Positions 45,748-56,887 of a DNA stretch of 64,000 bases are shown piece after piece (within the stretch, counting starts at the first letter, position 1; each line of letters starts with the position of its first letter). The translations under genes were made by a program, and so were the position numbers. Source of the DNA: Clarireedia homoeocarpa (taxonomy: Eukaryota > Ascomycota > Leotiomycetes > Helotiales > Rutstroemiaceae); contig LNKV01000033.1 in the NCBI GenBank assembly GCA_001465935.1, positions 248,001 through 312,000 on the forward strand, given 5' to 3'. The notes under the pieces were generated by a model, which was not told the DNA's origin, searched no databases, and saw only the letters and a list, made by a program, of their open reading frames with translations.

Positions 45748-47650
45748 CTACTCCTCCTCTACATCGTCTTCAACAATGTCATCTTTCTTCACATTAAGAA
45801 ACCAAATCGGGATACCCACCAGGGCGTAGCTTATCCCCGCCACCAAAAATGCTCCTCCACTCCAAATCCCTCCTTTCTTCAATCCCATACTAAAGGCACC
45901 CGACATTAATGGGCTAGAAATCATACCGCCAAGAGTATCCATCACCGCGAGAACTCCGTATAGGCGGCTGACTTGGGACGGATGAATAAAAGAAGTGACA
46001 AGTGATCGGATGGCAGGTGGGAAGCCCATCCCGAGCGAGAGGATAATAGTTGCTTTATTTATTAGTCTGATGTGCTCGTTTAGTTCAGTGGTACTTACAA
46101 ATCACAAATAGAGACGGTACAATAGCCAGTGCGAGTCCAAGACATCCTATAACCAAGAAGATGACAGAGATACGGGCAACGAGAAGATCTTTCACTGCTG
46201 GCTGGAGATGGAACTTAGTAAGGAATGCGTAGATAGCCGGCAGAATGGCAACGAGGAGAGTAAAGTTCGTTCCTGAAGCAATCGGGATCAAAAAGCTGGC
46301 CTAGTTGTACATTAGTTGTGAAGTTATAAAGCGGGATTGAATGTATCACCTCGGAAAGCTTCCAATGCAATCTCTTGGAAGCAAGTTGTAGCATAAATTG
46401 GCTCGCATTACCATGTATGGATTGAGTCAAGAAGACCATCGATAAGACGAATATTTTCGGATGCTTGAATACGAATCGAGATTCTTCAAACTTATCGAGG
46501 AGAATTCGCCAGTTCTTCAGAGAAAATGATAGGCTTTCTTCCTCGTCTGAAGACTGCTCTTCATCATTCTCCGCCCCTGGGGCGGGAACAGTATTGTGGT
46601 GGTGATCTCGAAGATGCAGTGTCTCTGGAAGAGCGAGAACTAGCAATGCACCCGAAAGCATAAAGCATAATGCGACTAGCATAGGGGTCCAGACATTACG
46701 CTTCATTAGCCACCACGCAAATGGTACTCCGCAAAACGTGCCAATCAGAGTTGTAGCTGTGATTTGGAAGAATGTAGCTGCTCTTTGGCAATAGTTAGCT
46801 TAGTAGTGATCATAGATAAGTTATAGAGATGATATACCTATTTTCTTCCGGAACTACGTCTGCGATAATCGTGAAAACCATCGACCGTACAACTGCTGAA
46901 CCACCTCCTATTAAAAGGAAGAAATTCGATGCCCAGTACCAACGTATATCAAAGACGGTGTCAAAATAGCCTGTTCCCGGTATCAGCATTATAGACCTTG
47001 ATACCGTGTTTACCAATATCAAATTTATTATCAATCATCACAGCCTCTCTCTGTCCCTCCCATCTTCTCTCATTCCCATCCCTCGTTCCACCTCCCTCTC
47101 TCCACCCCCTTAACCCCCACCCTTGCTCTTTCCCAACACCAACCCTAATACCTCCAAGAAACAAAACAGCAAACTCACAGACAGTCATCGCCCACGCCAC
47201 ACTCGCCATCAACCCCATCAAAGACGAAAATAGTACCGGCCGTCTGCCAACTCTATCCGCCAAAACCCCATATGGCACCGCCATAATAAGCCCCGGTATG
47301 CAGCTAAACATCTGATCCCAGCCCTTCAGCATCGCCATTTTCCCCTGAATGATGTCACTTTTGCAATCCTCCTCCGGAATTGATCCAGATGGGAGATCTA
47401 TCCCAGATGGGGTGGAAAACGGTGCACTGGAAAAATAAGCTCGGCATATTATATCCTCAATAATACGCGCCGCCGGCGCCTGCGTCATGAAATCACCGAT
47501 TTCGATGAGGAGGACGGAGATAATGCATATGAGAGAGACGCGTAGAACGAGGTTTTTTCGTTCAATGGGTAGTTTGGTAGCATCTCTGCTCCGGTCTCCA
47601 AGCAATGGATCGTGGATTGAGGGTTCGCGTTCTGGTTCTAATTCGGACAT
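45748..47650 (-). CDS. Major facilitator superfamily (MFS) transporter
   Basis: Five exons (47650-47152, 46970-46838, 46782-46350, 46300-46099, 46052-45748) give 523 residues. The first membrane helix is NLVLRVSLICIISVLLIEI. A lumenal loop with SGSIPEEDCKSDIIQ follows, then the MFS loop 2-3 signature ADRVGRRPVL at 131-140. About twelve membrane helices are seen, with a large acidic central loop (ENDEEQSSDEEESL) between the two halves, as usual for MFS proteins. The C-terminus is acidic. The substrate cannot be read; the pattern resembles fungal drug:proton antiporter-like or orphan MFS proteins. The first intron is about 180 bases, longer than the rest. No biosynthetic genes lie next to it. 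Confidence 0.85.
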
Positions 47651-48422
47651 GTTCAAACCTCAATATCCAAGAAGGAAAAATATTAAAGGAGAAAGAATGG
47701 TACAGATATGAAGAATATATACACATAGTTATACATACGTACATACAGAAAACCAACATATTCCCCCTGTGCTTCATTCTTACACACGGAGTTCGGGATA
47801 AGCCATTCCATGATATTTTACTCCGTAGCATAAGCGAGGATCCCGATAGGCAGAGGCCGCGAACGTTTGCACGCGGACGCGCAACGGTAAGCACTTAAAT
47901 TTACTCCGATTTGGAAGGTTATGATAAGCACAGGGCAAGATTCATCCAATTCGTGTCACAATCCAAGTTTCTTTTGGAGTAACAAAGTTGGTCGTCGTCA
48001 TTTACATAGAGAACGCGCAATAGATGATTCATAGGATATGCAGTGACTTTTGGCACGCCAGTGCCGACACGAGAAGATCGGAGGATGGATAGGAAATAGT
48101 AAGGATTGTCTTGTCGCTTGGCACCAATTGTGCTTGTTGATAGATAGGTAGGCTGCACAGAAATACATATTGTGATCGTACTGATATCGTTCCCCATCAA
48201 ATTACATCGTATGCTAACCGCACCTCATGATATTATATGCATTGCGACGGGATGATGCTTCGTAGTTCGGGAAGCCGACGAATGTCGTCGAATGCTGTTA
48301 CAGGTAGGTCGTACGCCGCCTCCGCGGACGAGAATCAGCGAACGACCAATTAAACCGTTTCATTCAAATTTTTAGAATATATACAGGAATATTGACACTT
48401 CTAATGACCCGCAGTCAGCCGC
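47651..48422. other. Intergenic region
   Basis: It holds the promoter side of the MFS gene and the 3' flank of the helicase gene. No gene is supported. There are ATACATAC repeats near 47715-47745. Confidence 0.45.
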
Positions 48423-51400
48423 TCACTCAACAACCCAACCTTTTCCCTTAACCTTTCTTTGCACAACCTTCCTAGCGGGCAACGGCCAACCCATTCCGCC
48501 TGTCCCAGCAGCCCTCAAATATGGTACCACCCAACACTCCCTTGTTTCTCCACCTTCTCCATTCCCAGGAATCTTTCCCTTTGGCATAACCTCTTTAATT
48601 GGTTTCCCATACTCCAGCAGCGAGGTTCCCTTCGCCAATGCAGCAAGCTGCCCGCCGGATACATCAGTCAGCGCATGCATTCTTGTCTTTGGCTTTTTAT
48701 GCGGACTATTAGGATCCGCAGGCGGTCGTTGCAAATACGAATATATGATGTATTCAGGGCATTCTTTGGGGCTGAGATGCGCAAGGGGAGAAGCGGGGTG
48801 AATATAGACTGCTTTGTTTTCATCTTCTGCTTCGGATTTGTTAGAATGCTGGAGGTGGGAGGGGAAGAGTGTTAAATAGGGGACGTCGATTGCGCGGGTA
48901 GGTTTGCGGTATGAATCTGATGGTGTAGGTGAGAGATCAGCGCGAATAGCTACATGGTCGATAAATCCGGCTGCGACCATTTGTTTCAGGGCTTTGACTT
49001 GTTTCGCAGAGGGCGGAGGTAATTTTTCTTCGTATTTCAAAGCGGCGAATGCGGGAATGTTGGTACGTAGAAGATCCGTGATTTGGCGACGGAGTTGAGA
49101 GATTTCTTTGAGTGTCTTGTAGCGTACGTAGTGAGAGGCACACCATGCTTCAGTGGGCTCATGGGCAAATTCTCCGACAGCCTGCAGTAGTTTGATAGCA
49201 TCTGATCGATCATCCAAGAAGGTGAAAGACTGGTGAACTTTATTGAATTGACGACGTAGATTGGCTCGGGCGTCTAGTTCAATTTTCTCGGCGGTAGTAA
49301 GATAAGTATCCTCATCACGAGGTGCTGCCGCAGAAATGATCTGGTTTTCAGGAATGAAGATGTCTGCGGCGGAGAGACCTGCGACCAAGGCAACTGTATA
49401 CGGCAAGCAATCGTGTAGGTGTCCGACCAGAAGGATACGCGCAAATCGTGGGGAGAGAGGAAAGATTGACATTGTCGATCCAGTTGGAGTGATTTGGCCA
49501 GACGGAGATATGGCGGAGAGATATGCAAGAAGCTTCTCCGCACTTGCAAGACTCTGGCGGTCTGGCGGGGTAGGAAATGGGAAGTTGACAACATGCTGCA
49601 AATTCATTGACTTGAGTTGCAGAACCACACCTTCAATTGGCATTCGTAAAATTTCTGGCTCCGCAAATTCGTCAAAGTCGCGCTCGTAGACTGCTGAAGA
49701 GTATAGTCGGTAGCAGTGACCAGGACCTGTACGACCAGCACGACCAGCACGCTGACTAGCACTGGCTTTACTAATCCAACCGACCTCGAAGCTCTGTACT
49801 CCCGTCGTCTTGTCAAACTTTCGCTCTTTGGATCTTCCACAGTCAAAAACATAACGGATGCCTGGAATTGTAAGAGATGTTTCCGCCACGTTCGTCGCTA
49901 GTACAATTAGACGTGATCCATCTGGTGGGGGCTCAAAAACTCTCAATTGTTCTTTCGTTGGTAGTAGTGAGTAAAGTGGTAGTATGTGCATCTTTGAGGG
50001 TCCAGTATCTTGCTCTTCTCCAATGTTGAAATCCTCATCATCATTGAACGTAACTTCATCATCTTCATCTTCATAATCATCTGCAGTCGAATCCATAGTG
50101 TCTCCAAAATCAATGTCTTCAGCCTCAATCGGCGCATCTTTTCCAGATATTCTAACTTGTGGGCCGGCAGTAGTGGACCCTATTCTAAAGGCTTCTTTCA
50201 ATTTCTTGCTGAGGTGGGTAATCTCATTCTGCCCAGTGAGGAAGACGAGAAAACCTCCTGGGGGCAACTTTCGGTGTCCTTTGCTAATCTTTCGGAATGC
50301 TTCCTCAACGTAATCATGATGCGTTTTACGTGCGAAATGCACTGTGACTGGATACTGTCGACCTTCGGCTTGAAGTACTGGAGGTGGGCTCGCAAACAAA
50401 TTTTGATTTTGTGTAAAATCCGTAACTCGTAGAGTTGCGGACATGATTATCAGTTTCAAGGGTTGGACAGCAGGGTCCTCCTGAGCCATCTCTTCCCTCA
50501 GCTTTACCACTCGACTAAGCATACCTATTAAAATATCTGTATTTACACTTCTCTCGTGTGCTTCGTCGATGATGATTGCAGAGTACTTGCGCAGAGCAAT
50601 ATCTTGTGCTACTTCTCTAAGAAGCACGCCATCCGTCATGAACTTGATAGCAGTGTCTAGACTCACAGTACCCTCGAAACGAATTTGGTATGCAACTCTC
50701 TTGCCGTGATCAGCAAGCTCATCTCCAACACGCTTCGCCATACTAACAGCTGCGACTCGGCGAGGTTGAGTGACTCCAATCATGCCAGGATTGGGTGAAT
50801 CTTTGGTACCATATCCAGCTTCATATAAGAATTGTGGTACCTGTGTGGTTTTTCCAGACCCTGTAGCACCATACACGACCACTAGGTTGTTATTGTGAAT
50901 AGCTTCCATAATCTTTTGTTCTTCGGCCACAACTGGAAGTTTCAACCTTACGTCTTGAATAATTGACGGTCGTTCTATAAAAACGCTAAAAGCTTTTCTA
51001 GCTATATTTCTTGTAGGCTGCAGCTCCGTGGGCAGAGGGTCCTGCTCAGCAGGTCTAGGCTTGAATCCATTTATTTTCGGTGTTTCTGTTGCGTTTGGTA
51101 TATTTGATATTGGTTGGTAACCATAAGCTTCGTTTATTTGCTGGTTTGCCCATGCTTTGAATGCTGAAGATCGCTCTGCTTTTTCAAACGGATTCTCACC
51201 TTGATCCTCTTCATCACTTTCTTCTTCGGATGTATCGTCGTCTTCGTCGTCGTCGCCGTCACCACTGTCTTCCCCTCCATCATCTGAGTCATTTTCAGAG
51301 CTAGAATTTGAATCACCAGAACTGCTATCTGATTCTTCCTCCGCATCATTACTCTGAGCTTCTGATTCGGAATCAAAGCCCTGCCATTCTGGTTCAGTTA

Positions 51401-52130
51401 TTACTGATGTTTGTGGCCTCAATTGTATCTTCGATTTGACTCCACCTCTTCGCTGACGCTTTTTTATCACTGGCTTCCCATCATCGTCCACCTCAAGCGG
51501 TCTTTTCAAACCTGTGCCCACACCAAAATGGAATTGTGGCGCTGGAGTCGAGGCCGGAACTGGTGTAGGTATAGGTTCGTAAATAGCAGCTGGGGCGGTA
51601 GCCGGTTTTGGTAAGGTTGTAGGCATTTGGAAAGCGCGGCTGTCTTTCGTCTCTTTGGAATCTTCATCCAGTTCATCACTTCCACTGCTTTCACTTTCCG
51701 CATCTCTTATAATCCTCTTCTCGAATAAAAGCTCTTCACCATCCCCATCAATATCCAAGCCATTCTGTCTTTCTTTCAAGGCTCTACCCAACCGCTCCCT
51801 CCTCGTAAGACCGCCTTGCCCCAATTTTCTGCTACTCTCATATAGCCCACCTTCTTCTTTCCTTTGCGACAGTTTCTCAATCAGGATTCTGTTTTCATCC
51901 TTCCTTAGTTTAGACTCGATATATTTCTCCAGCCTCTTAGCCTTCTTTCCGCTAACTTTCTTTTCGCCATTGAGTTCTTCTCTCAACCTTTGCTTCTTCT
52001 CTTCGTGGTCGGATTTTTTAGACGGGAGAATTTCTGTCGCATTCGAATCGATCGTAGTATCGGGAACGTTGCTTTTGTTTCTTGCAATTACTTTGTGTTT
52101 TCGTTGACGAGGTACGAACTTGGGCGGCAT
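48423..52130 (-). CDS. ECM16: DEAH-box RNA helicase Dhr1/Ecm16 (DHX37-like), 18S rRNA processing
   Basis: This single exon encodes 1235 residues. Dhr1 acts in the nucleolar small-subunit processome, releasing U3 snoRNA from pre-18S rRNA. The N-terminus is MPPKFVPRQRKHKVIARNK, basic and typical of this orthologue. An acidic Asp/Glu-rich stretch follows near 265-310. Helicase motifs in order are GATGSGKTTQ near 419, IIIDEAHERS near 515, SATL, FLTGQNEI, TNVAETSLTIPGIRYVFDCG and QRAGRAGRTGPG. The HA2 and OB-fold parts complete the C-terminus. A long acidic insert between motifs III and IV (DDYEDEDDEVTFNDDEDFN) is seen. ATG 52130 is preferred because the conserved N-terminus begins there. Confidence 0.95.
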   Translation of the reverse strand: MPPKFVPRQRKHKVIARNKSNVPDTTIDSNATEILPSKKSDHEEKKQRLREELNGEKKVSGKKAKRLEKYIESKLRKDENRILIEKLSQRKEEGGLYESSRKLGQGGLTRRERLGRALKERQNGLDIDGDGEELLFEKRIIRDAESESSGSDELDEDSKETKDSRAFQMPTTLPKPATAPAAIYEPIPTPVPASTPAPQFHFGVGTGLKRPLEVDDDGKPVIKKRQRRGGVKSKIQLRPQTSVITEPEWQGFDSESEAQSNDAEEESDSSSGDSNSSSENDSDDGGEDSGDGDDDEDDDTSEEESDEEDQGENPFEKAERSSAFKAWANQQINEAYGYQPISNIPNATETPKINGFKPRPAEQDPLPTELQPTRNIARKAFSVFIERPSIIQDVRLKLPVVAEEQKIMEAIHNNNLVVVYGATGSGKTTQVPQFLYEAGYGTKDSPNPGMIGVTQPRRVAAVSMAKRVGDELADHGKRVAYQIRFEGTVSLDTAIKFMTDGVLLREVAQDIALRKYSAIIIDEAHERSVNTDILIGMLSRVVKLREEMAQEDPAVQPLKLIIMSATLRVTDFTQNQNLFASPPPVLQAEGRQYPVTVHFARKTHHDYVEEAFRKISKGHRKLPPGGFLVFLTGQNEITHLSKKLKEAFRIGSTTAGPQVRISGKDAPIEAEDIDFGDTMDSTADDYEDEDDEVTFNDDEDFNIGEEQDTGPSKMHILPLYSLLPTKEQLRVFEPPPDGSRLIVLATNVAETSLTIPGIRYVFDCGRSKERKFDKTTGVQSFEVGWISKASASQRAGRAGRTGPGHCYRLYSSAVYERDFDEFAEPEILRMPIEGVVLQLKSMNLQHVVNFPFPTPPDRQSLASAEKLLAYLSAISPSGQITPTGSTMSIFPLSPRFARILLVGHLHDCLPYTVALVAGLSAADIFIPENQIISAAAPRDEDTYLTTAEKIELDARANLRRQFNKVHQSFTFLDDRSDAIKLLQAVGEFAHEPTEAWCASHYVRYKTLKEISQLRRQITDLLRTNIPAFAALKYEEKLPPPSAKQVKALKQMVAAGFIDHVAIRADLSPTPSDSYRKPTRAIDVPYLTLFPSHLQHSNKSEAEDENKAVYIHPASPLAHLSPKECPEYIIYSYLQRPPADPNSPHKKPKTRMHALTDVSGGQLAALAKGTSLLEYGKPIKEVMPKGKIPGNGEGGETRECWVVPYLRAAGTGGMGWPLPARKVVQRKVKGKGWVVE

Positions 52131-53040
52131 TTTCTCGAGAAGACTATATCTTTCGGCCTTTTGGTAACAGTAACCGCCACGGCTGTTGTAGAGTCGCAAT
52201 TTGGTGTTCTATTTTATCACTCTCAGTTCTAGTTTTCGAATATATTTTTATTTTCTGCCAGCGAACTCTCACCGCCTTCAGTAGCACCATCATGTTATCC
52301 ACTAGTTCTAACTAATCACAAGCAAATCATTGGCTCAATCGGAATATCAGAATAACTTAAGTGGATTTTGTTTTACTGTCTCAACCTACGAGGCCCCAAA
52401 ATTTCCGGACGACACAAGTATCCTAAATCAGCACCAAGGCGTCTATTTGTGTATCCACGTGGAGGTCTTGGAGGAAGTCCCTTGTCACGTGTCTCTTCCT
52501 GCCTTTTCCCCATAATTGTCGAACTCAATTGTTTCAAGCCTCTGTCTGGTCCCGGTTCTAAGGGACATACTGTATCACGTACCAATCTCTTCCAACGGAT
52601 AGCCACACAAACCCCAATCAACCCAGCTCATCTGAGATATCAGACTCACCTGGTTTTCTCGAGATGGACATGTCTATTCTCCGTTTGACAAGTTTGACAT
52701 CTAGACACACAAGCGTGTGAATCGAGCCGTCAGACGTTTGCAATGTTACTCTTAATCTAGACTTCGTATGAGTGCTTGACGCATGATGAGCAAATAGTTA
52801 CATGACATATGTTTCTGCTTTCCTTCAAATATTTTGTTAGTTACCTGTTGATGCCGTGTTGAATTTTGGTATGTTTTGAGATGTGGTAGATAAGATTGTT
52901 TAGGACCGTCTATTTATACCATATCAAACTCTCACTATATGTCAAGCAGGTTGATTTCCCAATCTTAAATCTTCTCATCATGTTTCTTCTCTTTACTGTG
53001 CTAGATTCGCCCCGCTCCATTTTTCTCTGTCGATGTCAAG
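52131..53040. other. Intergenic region
   Basis: It holds the promoter of the helicase gene on the left and the former promoter of the permease pseudogene on the right. No gene is supported. Confidence 0.45.
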
Positions 53041-54716
53041 ATGACTGTATTCCAACGACTGCGGAAGATCCTACGAAATTCTCATTTTGAGGCGAGAGGT
53101 GCTGAGAGTGTCAATAGCGGTGATGAATGGCTAGACAATGATAATATTCGAACACTAAGATTGGCTGATCGCCTCTGGAATGTTTGAACTTATCTTACTT
53201 CCTGGTTCTCTGCTAGTATGCTGTTTACTTTCATTCGATGAAATATGCTGATACTGAATAGCTTCCACTGCCTCCATTTGGTCTGCTGCTTCTAGTGTTC
53301 AGGCTCTAGCCTTGAGTATGTGGGAGTCAATTGGGTGTGCTTTCGGCGGGCAATGTTTGATTGCTGTCATCATTACCATAAATGGCAGAGTCGGTGCTAA
53401 GTATCACGTGTATTTTCCATTGTCACTGATCAACCGAGTGTAGATGCTGAGTAGGAACAGTGGTTATCCAATCTTGAATAGGGCTGCGTTTGGTATCTTT
53501 GGTGCTTGGTGGCCAGCATTCAATCAAGCAGTGATGTCCATTGTTCGGACTGAGAGCATGAAGCATCACATGGATGCATTCACTATCTTGCACACCATAG
53601 ACTCCATTCCAAACGATGCTTCCTTCAAAAACGTCATGGCTCGTGGCTCGGCTCTCAACCTTGTTGGTATGCTTGAACTTGGGATCTTTTGGTTATTCAC
53701 CTGTTGCTTCTTAACCATTCCTGTACCCAAGGTAAGCATTGGCATCTCCTTGACTAGTCGATGACTACTGATTCATAATCAGATGAAAGTTCTTGTCCAT
53801 GTCAAGCTGGCGGTGTTTGTTATCTCAACTATCGCCATATGCGCTTGGACTCTAAGCATAGCCAGCGGTATTGGTCTAATTGCACATCAGCCGGGTGATC
53901 CGAACGGTTCAGAGTGAGTCTGGCTTCTTATTAGGTTCATATTTCTAGAGCTGTGAACTGTGCCACATTTTGCTTCTAATGCAGCTGACTTCCAAAGTTA
54001 TGCACGTAAGCCGAATGATGTAATTCTTGGGGATCTACTCGACTTCCCGATATCTAATGTCTGTTTACTCCCTCGATCTTCTGCCTCTCTCTAATCAGAT
54101 ATTGGCCTTGACAACAGTCAATCGTCACGATCATCGGCAACGTAGTGGGCTCTTCCAGTCAAGTTTTATTTGGCGAAGTTGTCTGGTCGCCTCTTACGTA
54201 TCTTGATAGGATCCTGATGAGGAGATATGATGCTCTAAGTCGAGGTAGTGCCTTCTTCGTCTTAACCTGATTCACTTACTCATCTGCCGTGGCTACCTGA
54301 TTATCATTTATATACATCTGATAGTAATGGTTCATGCTGATATATGAAAGGTTGGAATTTGCGAGTCTACGTGGCATTTGTCGTTGGGATTGTGCCAAAT
54401 TTTTGGAGATCTCTGAACAACCTTGGGGTGCAAGCGCCCGTCAGGCTTGTATTATTTTGCATATGTGATTGGTATTGCCATTTCAGGTGGTGTTTGTTGG
54501 ATTCTATGTTCGTGTTGGCCAGTTGGTGTGCAATTTGGCTTGCGGCATTAGATAGAGATCAGGAATCACGTGAGAGGGGATGAAAGAGTGTATCGAGAGG
54601 GTGTAGCGAGTTATGGCATAGGCGATGGCAGGGACAATCCGGAAATGGGCGATGCCGATGGTGATATTAAAGCGAAAGAGCTTCTAAAGGCTCAGGACAG
54701 GGTGGTTGCTGGGTAA
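53041..54716 (+). pseudogene. Pseudogene of an NCS1-family nucleobase/allantoin-type permease
   Basis: Family sequence can be followed in order: start MTVFQRLRKIL at 53041, RTLRLADRLWNV, a TGA at 53185 where the family has Trp, and TYLTSWFSA. An intron at about 53216-53260 leads to TASIWSAASSVQALALSMWE, then FGGQCLIAVIITINGRVGAK and SGYPILNRAAFGIFGAWWPA. Further on are CCFLTIPVPK, a GTAAGC intron, MKVLVHVKLAVFVIS and GNVVGSSSQVLFGEVVWSPL. Then comes a gap: the sequence jumps to GWNLRVYVAFVVGIVPNF, so about 100 or more residues of the membrane region seem deleted near 54250-54345. The C-terminal tail (RVYREGVASYGIGDGRDNPE) ends at 54716 in a shifted frame. In life such proteins import uracil, uridine, allantoin or thiamine with cations. 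Confidence 0.8.
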
Positions 54717-55256
54717 TGGTGGTCGAACATATTGTCATTGCATGCATATTCGTTAGAAAAAAATGTCGCTCTGAGACCAAGAAACATTGAATTCATATTA
54801 CATGATATGTAAAATCGTCAAACCATTGGAACGGGCACGAGTTTGGTATATATATTTGCGCGAACCATGTGACCCAAATGTGCTAGCCGCAATGCTTCAC
54901 CATGTTGTCTCTAGTACTATTGAGATTGTACCTTTGGTTATCTATTTGCGAAGTCGTGCTCCCATTACGCAACGGGATTCGATAATTCTGCCAAACGAAA
55001 TTGCATGACTTGGACCTCACAGAACTGCGGGAACGGCTAGACCGTTCTTTATGTGGTCTAAGGAGCCAAGACAGAAATTGGCTGATCGACAACCAATCAA
55101 AGATCGCCTGTTCGTCACTCGAGTTTTTATCGAGTCACTTCCTTGTATGAGCCAGCGCAGGTGAAGCGTATATAAGAAGAAGTGGGATCTTATATGCTTT
55201 CATGTCCAATAATCACTCTCTACATCAGATATACACATGGGCAAAGAAACCTCAAA
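54717..55256. other. Intergenic region upstream of the CHR transporter
   Basis: No gene is seen. A TATATAAGAAG at about 55169-55179 lies roughly 80 bases before the start codon and is a candidate TATA element. Confidence 0.45.
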
Positions 55257-56887
55257 ATGAATGCCCTCTCGCCATCAAAGCCTGCGCTATCAAACCATGA
55301 TACTATAGCCACAACGAAGACAGATAACCGAGCCGATGACATCGAGCAACAGCACCAGCTGGCATCAACCAAAGATGAAACTAGCACATCTTGCACAGAA
55401 ACAGCCGAAGCATCCGATCCAGGACTCGAAGACAACTCCCGGGTCCCTAAAATGCCCCTGACCAAACTCTTCATCTTCTTCGTCTACAACTTCGGATTGT
55501 TTGCCTGGGGTGGCCCAGTCGCTCAAATCGCGCTCATCAAACAACGTCTCGTAATCCAAGACCAATGGATAACCATTGAGCGCTTCCAGCGCGTCTTCGC
55601 TGTTTATCAGATGCTTCCTGGTCCCGAAGCTGCTGAATTATGTATGTTTTTCGGATGTTTGTCTGCAGGGAGATTGGGTGGGGTTGTCGCGGGGTTGGGG
55701 TTTATCTTGCCTGGATTCTTGTTGATGTTGTTGGCTAGTTATCTGTATTCGTTGGCGGGGTTGGGGAATGTTTGGTTTAATGCGTCATTTAGGGCATTGC
55801 AACCGGTTGTGGGGGCTATGGTAAGTGTGGTCTTCTTTAAGAGTGAAGGAGATACAATGAAACAAGTCTGAAAGTGCTAATAATGAAACAGATTCTCAAA
55901 GCTGCGCATAAAATTGCGGACCATTCAGTGCTGAATGCCCAGACGAAGAAGGTAGATGTTTTTCTTGTTGTGGCTGCGTTATGTACAGCTATCAACAATG
56001 CGCTGAGAATCAATATGTAAGTTGTCCATTCCCATCCCTTCTCCGATGTGAGTCTCAGAATTCATAGTTTTATATCCCTCGGGTTCTATGGCATTTGGTA
56101 TTCCCTCGTTGCTCGCCGCCTCTGGATTACTGCCGCAATCATGTGGATCATGCAGTACGTAGGTTTCGCCCTCTACGTGATTTTCAAAGGCTTCCCGTCC
56201 CCAGTCGCACTCGCTCTAGGAATAGCCAAGACCCCTTCACTCATCAACCTCTTCGTCCTCGGTCTAGTAGCGGGGTGTCTCTCGTTTGGTGGCGCTTACA
56301 CTGCTATTCCATTCATACAAGTTGAAGCAGTACTGAAAGGCGGATGGCTCCCTCAGAGTGTCTTCATAGACTGCATTGCCATCGGCAACATTTTACCGGC
56401 ACCACTCGTCATTTTCGCTACCTTCGTAGGATTTCAAGGTGGCTTGATAGATGATGGGATTGGAAAGGCATTTGCTGGCGCAGTGGTCATTTCGCTGGGG
56501 ATGTTTTTGCCTTGCTTCTTGTTCACTATTATGGGACATAGCTTACTAGAGAAACTCGTCAGGAACAAGGTAGCTTTTCCTTCTTTTTTGCTGTCATCTT
56601 GACTGTACTAATTGCACCACCACCAGCTTCTATCGACGTTCTTCGATGGGTTGTGCGCGTCTGTCATTGGAGTTATCGCTGTGATCGCTGTGCAGATCCT
56701 CTATGCAAGCATTCACAGTCAGCCAAAAACCATCGATGAATCAGCAAACTCTGGCCTTGCAGCTGTGCTATACATGGTGGCCTTAGTGGTCTTGTATAGA
56801 TTCACGAATAAGTGGACACCAATATTGCTGTTGGCAGCAGCGGCGATAGCAGGGCAGTTCCTCTTTGCTCCACTAGATGCAGAATGA
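55257..56887 (+). CDS. CHR-family (ChrA-like) chromate ion transporter
   Basis: Four exons (55257-55820, 55892-56016, 56068-56569, 56627-56887) give 483 residues. After a hydrophilic N-terminus of about 70 residues, two homologous CHR halves follow. The first has FFVYNFGLFAWGGPVAQIAL, VYQMLPGPEAAELCMFFG and AGLGFILPGFLLML. The second has LVAGCLSFGGAYTAIPFIQ, IAIGNILPAPLVIFATFVGF and GAVVISLGMFLPCFLF. These FGGP/GG and LPGP/LPAP motifs are the family hallmark. Bacterial and fungal members carry chromate or sulfate-like anions across the plasma membrane. The frame is intact with canonical introns, so the gene is probably functional. Confidence 0.92.

Noticed and set aside
52131..52199. Upstream extension of the helicase by 23 residues
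   Set aside because: The extra residues do not resemble the conserved N-terminus, which starts with MPPKFVPRQRKH at 52130.
45748..56887. A biosynthetic or detoxification cluster made of the MFS, NCS1 and CHR transporters
   Set aside because: No backbone or tailoring enzyme is present, and the genes are separated by a housekeeping helicase.
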